A stretch of 64,000 nucleotides of DNA from Sorghum bicolor (lineage: Eukaryota; Streptophyta; Magnoliopsida; Poales; Poaceae). The translations under genes and the position numbers were made by a program. The notes under the pieces were generated by a model that saw only the letters and a list, made by a program, of their open reading frames with translations, did not search any database and was not told where the DNA came from. Positions 11,815 through 22,065 of the stretch are shown here, in pieces (the first letter of the stretch is position 1; each line of letters starts with the position of its first letter). Location of the stretch: positions 1,325,894-1,389,893 of the forward strand of contig NC_012873.2 of assembly GCF_000003195.3 (NCBI RefSeq), written 5' to 3'.

Positions 11815-13978
11815 CTACATTGTCAGGTAATCCGGCAGGTTGTTTGGCGCGCCGACGACCCTCCCGCCGACGTCAGGGAACATCTCTTGGCCCGGCAGCG
11901 GCACCACCCTGCCGTCGGCTTGGACGTGCACCGGGTACCTCATCAGGTGCCCCTGCAGCGGCCCCTTGCCGTCGTCGTGGTCGGCCGCGTACCTCCTCCA
12001 GTTCCTCCTCGCTATCCCGTTCACCAGCTTGACGCAGCCCGGCGACTCCGGCCGCTGCACCTCCGCCCGCCGGACCGCCTCCTTCCCCAGGTGCTCCTCC
12101 CACAGCGACATCCTGTACGCGTGCACCTTCCCGCGCGGGGCGTCGCCGTCGGCGCCCGTGTGGTCCGGCTGGTACGCGCCGACGGCGATCTCCGTGTCAC
12201 GCGACCCCGCCAGCGACCGCTGGTTGATGTTGGCGGAGCCGATGATGACGTACTCGTCGTCCACGATCATCCCCTTGGAGTGCACGTACACCATGAACCG
12301 CCGGTGCCGCCGCGCACGCGCCGCCGGCGCCGCGGAGCTCGTGCCGTCGTCGGGCGGATCCGCCCATTTATCGCGGTCGCCGCCGCCGGCGTCCTCCGCC
12401 GCCGGCTCCCGGTTGCCGAGGCAGTAGAAGTTGAGGTAGTCCGTCGGGTGGCCACTTTTCCCCTCCTCCATCGCCGCCGCGGCGACGACCCTGTACATCA
12501 TCTCCATGGTCTGGTTCTGCCAGAAGAGGATCTCCTGTGCCGGACCGGAGCTCGGGTTGCCCTCCGGCCACATTGGCATGACCACGTACGCCGCGAACGG
12601 CTCGCCGGCGCGGATCTTGCTGGCGACCTTGAGCGCGATCTCCATGGGCACCAGGTTGCAGGCGCCGCTGTTCCGGTACGACGGCCAGGCGTAGGAGCCG
12701 CCGATGAAGTACTGGTTCTCCACGTACACGAACCGCTCCGCCGACCGGATCGCCGCCACGTACGCCGCGTGGATGCTCTGCTCCACCGCCAGGTTCTTGT
12801 CGCCGACCAGGTGGCGCCGGGACATCTCGGCACGCTCCCATGGACGCGGGAACCGCTTCACTGACCCGGCGTCCACGGAACGGAACACCTGCGCGTGCCA
12901 CCGCTCCGGGTCGCCGTCCGGCACCACGTGCAGCGCAGGCTGGTCCCGCTCCTCGTCGTCGTTGTCGTCGTCGGCGGCGGCGTCGCCCCCGGCAGAGCGC
13001 CGCTTGGAGGGGCTGAGGATCCAGGGGATGCGCTCCAGCTTCAGCAGCGCGTCGTCCTTCCGGTGCGCCGCTTTGCCGCCGAACATCTCCCGCAGCTTGG
13101 TCGCCTTCCGCCACCGCTGCTCGAAGTTCTTGAGGACGTCGTACGCCGCCGGCCCGTCCAGCCGGCAGTGGAGGTCGTGCCATGGCTGACGCGGACCCTT
13201 GAGGTCCCCCTACGAACAAGGAGCAGATCATGGAGATCATGCATCATGGAGACATAGTCACCGTACGTAGGTTCGTTCATGGCGACGGAGCGAGCGAAGA
13301 CGTACACCAAACAAGGGGTTGTAGACGTCGCCGTGGAAGACGGTGTTGAGGTCGCGGAAGAGCCGGTGGCTGGGTGTGTCGTAGCGGCCGCCGCAGAGGT
13401 CGAGGCCGCCGAGGAAGGCCGTGATCCGGCGTGTCGACTCGGACGCCGGCGTGTCGACGAGCACGCACTTCTGGTGGTGCGTGTACAGCGTCCCCACCAC
13501 CTGCACGGCCGCAGCTGCACACGTCGCACTCAGTTTTCCTTCCGATCAATCAAAGTATTTTCAAAAGTATTTGTAAACAAAATATTTCAAATTTATGAGT
13601 TATTTCAAAGTATTTCTAATCAAAATATTTCAAATTTATGAGTTTACAAGTATTTTGTACAATAATACAATCTCGCTTGCCTTTTGTTTGACGAGGCCGA
13701 GCTTGCTGCTTGGGTAGCGCGGCGACAGCACGCAGATGACTGACGAGTGCTTGAAGAACTTCTTCGTCTCCTCGTCGCGCGTCTGCATCACTCCTCCCTG
13801 CACCATCAATCTAGGGCAAGTTTATTTTGCCCTTGAGGGCATATGACCTCACTCTTCTACCCATTGGATTCGCTTTGAGAAGTGTGCAAATACACATCTT
13901 GCTGAGTGTGTCTTATGATTTACAGACAAATTGTGTAAAAGTTTTTAGATTTCGGGTGTAACTAAACAAGGCCCAAAT

Positions 13979-14027
<49 letters not shown>

Positions 14028-15117
14028 TTAGATGCTTTGAATTTGAATTTGAACACAAACGAACCGTCTTGACGAAGAAGTTGTCGTGGGAGGTCCTGTC
14101 GTCCCAGACGAGGAGCAGCACCCGGACGCCCTCCTGGGACTTGTACTTGAGCAGCTCGCCGAGGCTCATGTTCTCCACGGGCTCGCCGCCGAGCTCCTCC
14201 AGCTCGGCCGCCTTGGCCGCCATCTCCGGCGACATGGCCTCCCGGAGGAGCTGGACCCTGGTGTGCACGGACCACCCGGCCACGTAGACGAGGCGCTGCG
14301 CGCACAGCACCGCCATGCACAGGTCCTCCCAGCACCGCCCGGGCCGGAACCTGGGGCCGACGCCGTCCACCTCGCCGGGCGCCACGTGCGCGTCCTGGTA
14401 CAGCCGCACGTCGCAGCCACGCCGCAGCGGGAAGTACGCCGGCACGCCGCCGGAGCGCTGTCGGGACGCCGCCGCAGCCGCGGGGACGAACGTGGCGGAG
14501 ATGCGGATGGCGCTCCCACCACCGGGCTTGGGCGGGCCGCGGCGGCCGTCGGGGCGGTTCAGGTCGAGCCATTTAGACACGATGGGCGCGTCGGCGGCGG
14601 CGAGGACGGCGGCGGCGGGCAGCGAGGCGACGCCGATGAGGTCGGAGCCGAAAGGGTCGGCGTCCTTGACGTGGAACTCGAGGCCGGTGGCGGCGTGCGC
14701 GAGCGGGAGCAGGAAGCTGGCCTCCCACTTGGGCGCCTCCGAGTTGCGGTACACGAAGGTGCGCGCCACCGTCGTCTCGTGCGGCCCGGCCACCACCACC
14801 GCCGCGTAAGGGTCCGAGGTCGGGAGCAGGAGGTGCCCGTGCGGCTGGGGCTCGTGGCGGCGGCGGTGCAGCCGGCCGCGGAGATGGTGGTTGTGGGGGT
14901 GGGCGCGGTGATGAGCCCTGTCGTCGTCGTCGTCGGGCAGCGAGCGTGGGCGCGTCGACGGCGTCGTCATCCCCACCAGTGGTGGGCAGAGGCAGAGGCG
15001 GCGGAGGATGGTGGAGAGCAGGTCCATGTTGGGGAGGCCCCGCGCCTCGTGGATGGTGAGGTTGAGGTCGCCGTGCAGCCACAGCCACGCCGGCGAGCCG
15101 GAGCTGCCGTACGACAT
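11815..15117 (-). CDS. Phospholipase D, delta type (C2-PLD)
   Basis: Hydrolyses membrane phospholipids to phosphatidic acid; delta-type plant PLDs act at the plasma membrane in stress signalling. Four exons: 15117-14065, 13797-13681, 13500-13306 and 13209-11815, 2760 bases, 919 residues. The N-terminal C2 domain starts at LHGDLNLTIHEARGLPNMD, the delta signature, and carries a low-complexity insert rich in Asp, Arg and His. The first HKD motif is HHQKCVLVD with the following GG; the second is VHSKGMIVDDEYVIIGSAN. Both catalytic His-Lys-Asp sets are intact. The C-terminus ends DYLTM. The join between exons 2 and 3 needs a GC donor (AAG|GCAAGC), a known minority splice type. Intron 1 holds MITE remnants and a TA microsatellite. 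Family assignment is firm; the exact isoform is not. Confidence 0.93.
13811..13974. mobile_element. MITE remnants inside PLD intron 1
   Basis: Bases 13811-13905 match half of the foldback MITE at 49178-49360 (shared GTTTATTTTGCC, CATTGGATTCGCTTTGAG-like text and AGTGTGCAAA). Next to it, to 13974, is an end of the GGCCTTGTTTAG family reading GTAACTAAACAAGGCC. Confidence 0.55.
13981..14024. repeat. (TA)22 microsatellite
   Basis: An uninterrupted TA run in PLD intron 1, directly after a MITE end; likely length-polymorphic. Confidence 0.95.
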
Positions 15118-15390
15118 CGTCGATCGATCTGTGGTGCAGGCAGAGCAGGGGTTTGGAGTTTGGATCAGGATTCAGGAGTGTGGAATGCTCTTGTCGGTGC
15201 TGGCCGGCATTGTTGCAATGGAGCTCATGCATGGCCTCTCACGCCAGCTCGTGCCATCCATGCTAGCTTTTGTGTGAGAGAGCTAGTAGGTAGTCCGATC
15301 CTCGCGCAGAGAGCGTCATTCTGATTTTGTCGTGCGTTACACGGTGTGTTAAGTTAAAATTTTTGAAGTTTGATGAGGTAAAAAGAAAAA

Positions 15391-15527
15391 CTCTCTCCAT
15401 CCCAAATTAAAATTATAAGTCATTATATTCAATAATATTGGAGAGTCAATTTTGTCACACGTAAGATCCTTTGACTCTTCAGACAGCTTCTCACACAACT
15501 TTGACTTGTAATTTTTACTAGAGGGAG
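15391..15527. mobile_element. Short Stowaway-like MITE
   Basis: It starts CTCTCTCCATCCCAAATTAA and ends with GAGGGAG followed by TA. The left TA is missing, so one end may be eroded. Confidence 0.5.
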
Positions 15528-16700
15528 TATAAATATTTGTGATACCAAATGAGCACATTATAAAAAATGTTGTTTGTAGTGTACCTAATGATACTAATTG
15601 GGTGTCCTAAATATTGATGCATTTTTTTCTATAAACTCCGCTAAACTTATTTTTTTTTACTTCAGACAACTTTAGAAATCGATTTTTTCCAGGAGCAGAG
15701 CAATTACATAGATTTTGTTAAGTATCTAGATATATCATTATGTCTAGATAGATAAGAGTATTTTTTATAGCAATTCCCAAACGGCTTCTAAAGCTATTTC
15801 TAGACAACACCAACCAAACGGATCAAGCAAACCAAAACTCCACATCACGTGTAGTCCTGGATTTCACGCTTTGTAGGGCAGCAAGGTGAAGGAGAGATGA
15901 AAAAAAAAAAACTAGCTTCACTCGGCTTCATCCTTCGTCCTTGGGGGCTCGGGCATAAATTCCCTTCCTCCGTGTGTGCAGATGGCGAGCAAGGAAGCGT
16001 CGGGGAGGGCCAGAGCCAGAGCGTGGGGCCAGGGTGGAGCCTTTGGGGCGAGCCGAAGGACAGGAGGTGACGAGACGAGAGGATGTGTGTGGGTGTGTGA
16101 GGAAGAGAGGATGCATATGTGGTTCATGAGAAAAACAGGAATCGGGATAAGGTGGAGAGAGAAGTTGAAGGGAAGAGAGAATGATGAGAGAGAAAGAAGA
16201 GAAAGAAAGAGTATTTTAGAAATTTCATCTTTTTCAACAACTCGAAGAAGATATTTTACCAAACATTTTCTAACGAGTCAAAGCTAGAGCCAAAAAAAAG
16301 TTGAAGCTGTTTTGGCTAGAGCCGAAGCTCTAGCAAACATTCTCTAAATCTAGACAAGCCAAAATGACTTACAATTTAGAATAAAGAGTAAGAAAATAGC
16401 AACATTTACGCTATCAAACAAATATTATTGAATTCATCATGATATATTTTCTAATATATTTTATTTGATTTTGTATTGATAATCTTATCTATAAAGTTGA
16501 TCAAATGTAAGAAAATTCGACTTAGCATAAAAGAAGAGAACATCACCCTTTGCGAGAGGGAGAGGCAGAACTAGTTAGGCCTCTTTTGGAAACTTTTTCT
16601 TGTTCTATCTTTGTGTTTTTATGTGAAATCAAACTGATTACTAAATCTATATGATTCCTGTCCTGTGTTCGGAAGCGAGAGAAGACAAGAGAGCACGAGG

Positions 16701-16730
16701 TGTGTGTGTGTGTGTGTGGGTGTGTGTGTG
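16701..16730. repeat. (TG)n microsatellite, interrupted
   Basis: TG dinucleotides with one GGG interruption; a GA-rich tract follows at about 16758-16785. Confidence 0.85.
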
Positions 16731-17193
16731 GAGGAAGTGGCGTGTGGCTTGTAAAAGGAGAGAATGAGAGAGTGAGAGAGTGAGGGGACGGGAGGCCCAG
16801 GAGGGAATGGAATGCGATTCTTGGCGTGTGTCCGGCCGTCATGCAGCACCTGCACGGCACACAGTGGTGGATTATGCTTTCCGCTAATGGCAACTTTCGG
16901 TTGTGAGCCCTGAAGTTAAAGGCATAAACAAAGCTTAATCTGCAATTAGCAAGTGGGAGACGTACTAGAAATGGACAGGGACTGAGATGATTTTTGTCTC
17001 AACACTTGTATTGTATTGAGATGAGCTCTATGCCGAGTGTCACATACTTTGCCTAGTGTTTTATGTCGGGCACTCGACAAAAGAGTGATTTACCGAGTGC
17101 CACCCTCGGCAAAGGCGAGTATACAGTTTGCCTAGTGCCAGATACTCTTTGCCGAGTGTTTTGGCCACAACACTCAACAAAGGACTGAGCTGG

Positions 17194-19620
17194 TGAAGGG
17201 TCGAGATGGCGGACTAGAGGGGGGTGAATAGTCTTTTCTAAAACTTATCGCGTCGGCTAACCGAAATAAGTGCGGAATTAAAACTATCGGTCTAGCCAAG
17301 ACTAAACCCCTCTATCTAAGTTCTCTAACACCTTGTAAAAGATCCTAAACAAGCAAACAAGGTGCTACCTTAGCAAGAGCTCACCTAACCAATTCTAGGA
17401 GCAAGGTCACACAAACCTATGCCACTAGTACTTTGCAAGACGGGGGAGCTCCTACACAACTAGTAAGCAAAAGCACAAAGCTCCTAAGCTCACTAGCAAA
17501 GCTCAATAACAAGGCAACTAATGCCAAATTAGAGAGCGCAAAATACTTAGCTACACAAACTAAGCAATGTGACTAACAAGGTTACACAAACCAAATTAGT
17601 CACGCAAGGGAAGTACTTCTAGCTACACAAGCAAGAAGGTAACTAGCAAGCTACACAAGCTAACTAGTTACAAGAGCAACTACACAAGCACAAATATATG
17701 AATGTAAATACAAGCTTGTGTTAGGGACTTGCAAACCAACGGGAAGAACAAAGTTGACACGATGATTTTCTCCCGAGGTTCACTTGGTTGCCACCAAGTT
17801 ACGTCCCCGTTGTGTCGACCAACACTTGGTGGTTCGGCGGCTAAGAGGTGTTACACGAACCTCGTCCCCACTAGGACACCGCAACAACCTACCCACAAGT
17901 GAGGTAGCTCAATGACACGCACGATCCAATAGAGTTGCTCTTCGCGATCCCCGCGGGGTGAGCACCGTACCCCTCACAATCTCTTCTCCGGAGCACCGCA
18001 CAATCTCTTTGCGTGCTTCGACGGAGTCACAAGCCACCAAGCCGTCTAGGAGGTGGCAACCTCCAAGAGTAACAAGCACCACCGGCTTGCAACACGAACA
18101 CCTAGTGCCACTCGATGCAATCTCTCAATGCAACGCACTAGAATCACTCACTCGCTATTGATTCGCACTCTTGCAAGCACAAGTGAGTTAGAGGCTTTCC
18201 TATCACTCCCCAAGCATGGACACTAAGTCCCAAGGGTGCTCAGCACCGACCAAGGCCGGCCACCACTTCTATTTATAGCCCCAAGGGCTAAACTAGCCGT
18301 TGCCCCTTCACTGGGTAAAACACGTGGGCACCGGACGCTCACAGGGAGCCACCGGACGCTCAACCCCCAGCGTCCGGTGCTCAGCTGACTGCCACGTGTC
18401 ACTAGCCGTTTGAACTCGACCGTTGCCGCCAACGGCTACTGCGCACGCGCGCCTGCACAGCACCACCGGACGCTCAACTGCGTCACACCGGACGCGTTCG
18501 GTGCACACCGGACTCGTGCGCAGAGAGCTCCGCAAAGTCGCACGATCACCGGACGCAAGCCACCGGACGCACCCTCAGCGTCCGGTGCTCACCGGACTCA
18601 TGTGCAGAGAGGGTCGCCAAACCGCCCGCACACCGGACGCTGAGCACCGGACTCTCTCCGGTGCGTCCGGTGCACACCTGCGCCACAGACACCACACCAC
18701 ACAGACACCACACCTGCGCCACAGACACCACACTCTCTCTGGTGCCTCTGCACTTAGCGTCCGGTGAGCGAGAAACACTCCCGCGACTTCTCCAAAATTC
18801 TCACCGGCGCAATAGAAAATAAACACTTATTTTTCTCAAAAGCGCCGAATCCCGCCGAGCTTGCTCGGCGGGAGGGAGAGAGAAGTCCACACCTCTCTCT
18901 ACCCTAGGAACTCCACCTCCTTTGTAAATGTGTCAACACCACCAAGTGTACACCACCATGTGCATGTGTGTTAGCATTTCACAAACATTTTCACCAAAGG
19001 AGTTAGCTTCTCAAACTTGCCACGCCACTCGATCCTAACACGTATGCAAAGTTAGATCGCTCAAGTGGCACTAGATGACCGATATGCAAACAAGTTTGCC
19101 CCTCTTGATAGTACGGCCATCTATCCTAAATCCGGTCATAAACTTCTCTACACACCTATGACCGGTGAAATGGAAAAGCCCTAGGTTATACCTTTGCCTT
19201 GCGCTTTCCATTTCATCTCCTCCAATGTTGATGCAACACATGCACCAACCAATCACCAAATGATATGATCCACTTCATATCATCACGTGACCGTATTGGT
19301 TCATCGATCTTGACCTCACTTGCTCTTCACCGTTGCCTCGGTCCATCGGCGCCAAGTCTTGCTCAAGCTTCACCGTCACACGCGGTCCCTCGCTTCAAAG
19401 CCTCCGACTTGCCCTTCACTCTTGCAACCGGTCCATCAAGCCAAGCCTCATCTTGATCTTCTCCACCTTGGTCACATGACTCCATGTCATGTCTCATATG
19501 CAATGAGCTCCTTCATCATCACATAATCACCTGTGGACTAATCTCCTATGTATCTCACATAAACACTATTAGTCCACCTAAGTTGTCACTCAATTACCAA
19601 AACCAAATAAGGACCTTTCA
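17194..19620. mobile_element. 2.4-kb LTR-like element nested in the CACTA element
   Basis: The element starts TGAAGGGTCGAG and ends GGACCTTTCA. GCTGG is duplicated exactly on both sides (17189-17193 and 19621-19625). TG...CA ends with a 5-bp duplication fit a solo LTR or a small non-autonomous LTR retroelement. The inside has no open frame of note but carries many ACCGGACGC motifs. A second copy of the same family starts at 62967 in the same orientation. The alternative is a different class with 5-bp duplications. Confidence 0.7.
18320..18770. repeat. Array of CACCGGACGC / GCGTCCGGTG motifs
   Basis: Within the LTR-like element the 10-mer CACCGGACGC and its inverse appear around ten times at irregular spacing. 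A short CCACAGACACCACAC tandem follows at about 18680-18735. The same motif is present in the second copy near 63900. Confidence 0.8.
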
Positions 19621-20142
19621 GCTGGGCACCTGGGAAAGATGGTTTGCTGAGTGTCCAGGCCAGGACACTAGGCAAACCCGATGGCTTTGCCGAGTGTCCA
19701 GGCTAGGACATTAGGCAAACCTTGCTGCTTTGCCGAGTGTCCTGTCCCGGACACTAGGCAAACCTAAGACTTTTTTTAAAATATCTTTGCCGAGTGTTGG
19801 GCCTCATACACTTGGCAAACCACCTCTGTTAGGTTGGCCGTGACGACTACTTTTGTTTGCCGAGTGTCAAACGGGCACTCGGCAAAGACTTTGTCGAGTG
19901 CCCGAAAAAGACACTTGGCAAAGCCTACTTTGCCGTTATGCCGTCTCGGCTTTACCGAGTGCGGCACTGGGCAACCGGTTTGCCGAGTGTTTTTTATCAC
20001 TTGCCGAGTGCCCTGAACACTAGGCAAAACACGAGATTCCAATAGTGGTAGCTTGCCCGGTCTCTGTAGTACCCAGGCGGCATAATATCCTTCTATTGTT
20101 AAAAATTGTTATTATCAAATTTGTACTTTTTTATTCGACTAT

Positions 20143-20384
20143 GGCCTTGTTTAGATCCAAAATATTTTTGGATTTTGACACTGTAGCACTTTTGTTTTTA
20201 TTTGACAAACATTATCCAATTATGGAGCAACTAGGCTTAAAAGATTCGTCTCGTGATTTACAGGTAAACTGTGCAATTAATTATCTTTTTATCTATATTT
20301 AATGTTTCATGCATGTGTCGCAAAATTCGATGTGACGGGGAATCTTGTAAAGTTTTGGGTTTTTGAGTGTATCTAAACAAGCCC
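20143..20384. mobile_element. Complete MITE of the GGCCTTGTTTAG family
   Basis: The ends are GGCCTTGTTTAGATCC and ATCTAAACAAGCCC, an inverted repeat of about 14 bases. The interior has the family landmarks AAAGATTCGTCTCGTGATTT and GATGTGACGGGGAATCTTG. Confidence 0.75.
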
Positions 20385-20701
20385 TATAGTGCACGTTTTA
20401 GGGCCTATTCTTTAAACATGGTATTAGATTGATCGTCAAGAGAAAAAGGGTCATCATTCCTTGCTTCTCCACCCCAACCCCCCCCCCCGCGCGCGTGTTC
20501 TACAAGTAAGCCGGAGTCAAGGAGGACATCAGTATAAATCGGTAATTACAGGAAAAGTCTCCTCTCCAATTGCACGTAGCTATATGTTTGTTTCGTCTTT
20601 TTGTTGGCTTCTACCATCAGAAGTTAGAAACTAAAACAAACAGTCTACCTATTGAGCTGGTCTTTCAAAAACTGAAAAAAGCTTCTAGGGGAAATAAACT
20701 A

Positions 20702-21027
20702 CTCCCCCTTGTTCTGAAATAATCGATTTCTAGAATCTGTGTCGGTCAAACTTTTTAAGTTTGACTAATTTTATAGAAAAGAACGTCAATTAGAATGATA
20801 CTAATTTGGTAATATAAATTTTAGCATGATACTAATTTGGTAATATATTCTATGATAAATATCTATGACGTAAAATGAGCATGTTATGAAAATATATTCT
20901 ATTATAAATCTAATGATACTAATTTGGTAATATAAATTTTAGCGTTCTTTTTTCAAGAAATTCAATTAAAGTTTAAAAAGTTTGATTTAATACAACTCTA
21001 GAAATTGATTCTTTCAGGATAGGGGAG
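20702..21027. mobile_element. Stowaway-like MITE (TA target duplication)
   Basis: The ends CTCCCCCTTGTTCTGAAATA and (opposite strand) CTCCCCTATCCTGAAAGAAT are flanked by TA. The middle holds three repeats of GATACTAATTTGGTAATATA. Confidence 0.65.
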
Positions 21028-22065
21028 TAAAAACTAAAACCTACACTGACCAGAGCTTTTCTAGTTTTTGGTGTGCTAAAAATTTATTATGAATATCTTT
21101 CAATCAAAAGCTGCAGCTCAAACAAATAGACCTTATTAATAAGTAAGTCCTGAATACTAACATTTTTTTTTTGAAAGCAATGAAAAACTAACAGTTAGTC
21201 AGAAGAGTAGAGGCCACCATACGTTATTTTATATAATGGCAGTGATGTGTAGTATAGGAGCCCCTATGACAAGTTGTCAATTGGGAGCCATCTAGGTGTC
21301 TGACTTGGAGTCATACGGAGAGAGAGAAATGAGAGGGATCGGATTTTAAAAGATTTTGATAAAACGGAGGAGACCAGATTTAACTAGATCCGATGATATT
21401 TTGGTTCCAAGACTATGTTCTTTTTTGAAAATGGAAGTTTATATTAAATCAAAGAGCAGCACATCGAGTTGATACACAGACTAGTTCCAAAACTACCTGT
21501 TGATTTTAAAACTTGATAGTAATATTATCATTGTCCGGGGGATGTTCTGGGGGATGTTTTTTTTCTCCCAGTAAAGTTCATGTGAAACCGTACGTAGGGT
21601 GCCAACAATATTCCTTTGGATTTCCTAAGGTGCGTTTCCTGCAAACTAAAGATGTCTACAAACTAAATATTTCTATAGTACAAATTCCTTAGGATTACTG
21701 AATCCTTCGGCAGGACTTCTAGAGAAACACCAAACTGAACAATTGACTTGCAGATAACCCAACCAATATGTCCATTGTCCAGCCCATTTTTTTTCTTTCC
21801 AAGGCAACAACCAGGGGAGAGGATCCCAACTGAAATTTTCATTCAAACTTGGTGGTATAACTAGTATAGTTTACAATGTAACGCACGGACAGAGCCCACC
21901 TTTATTCATGTTGCATGTACAAAATCATGTGCAAACCAAATGGAAACATTGCAAACTGTAAAACTTAATGAACATTGAATCCTCAAAAGTACGTGAAGAG
22001 CGCTTACTTTTAATAAGTATATAAAGGGCCAACGGCCTTTCTGCTTTTGGACTAATCTTCTCCAC

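Larger units (their letters stand above)
17020..20047. mobile_element. CACTA element (non-autonomous), split by an insertion
   Basis: The right terminus on the minus strand reads CACTATTGGAATCTCGTG and ends at 20047. Subterminal repeats built on TTTGCCGAGTG and its inverse CACTCGGCAAA occur at about 17030-17190 and 19640-20030. The left end is unresolved, somewhere near 16965-17030. Without the nested LTR-like sequence only about 600 bp remain, so the element codes for nothing. Confidence 0.7.
15300..22060. other. Transposon-rich intergenic region
   Basis: No supported gene. It contains Stowaway-like elements, a CACTA element with a nested LTR-like insertion, a GGCCTTGTTTAG MITE, and microsatellites. 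The stretch 15770-16340 has AGAG-rich sequence between copies of a GAAGCT/AGCTTC-type motif, possibly one degenerate MITE. From 21030 to 22060 I see only AT-rich sequence without a gene. Confidence 0.65.

Noticed and set aside
11840..12864. Plus-strand frames of up to 325 codons over the phospholipase D last exon
   Set aside because: Antisense shadows in GC-rich coding sequence; the minus-strand frame holds the HKD motif.
15918..16287. Open frames around 15918-16287
   Set aside because: GA-rich low-complexity DNA between MITE-like ends; no domain and no splice context.
17958..19714. Several 60-110 codon frames between 17958 and 19714
   Set aside because: They lie inside the LTR-like element and its ACCGGACGC repeats; no retroelement protein motif is present.
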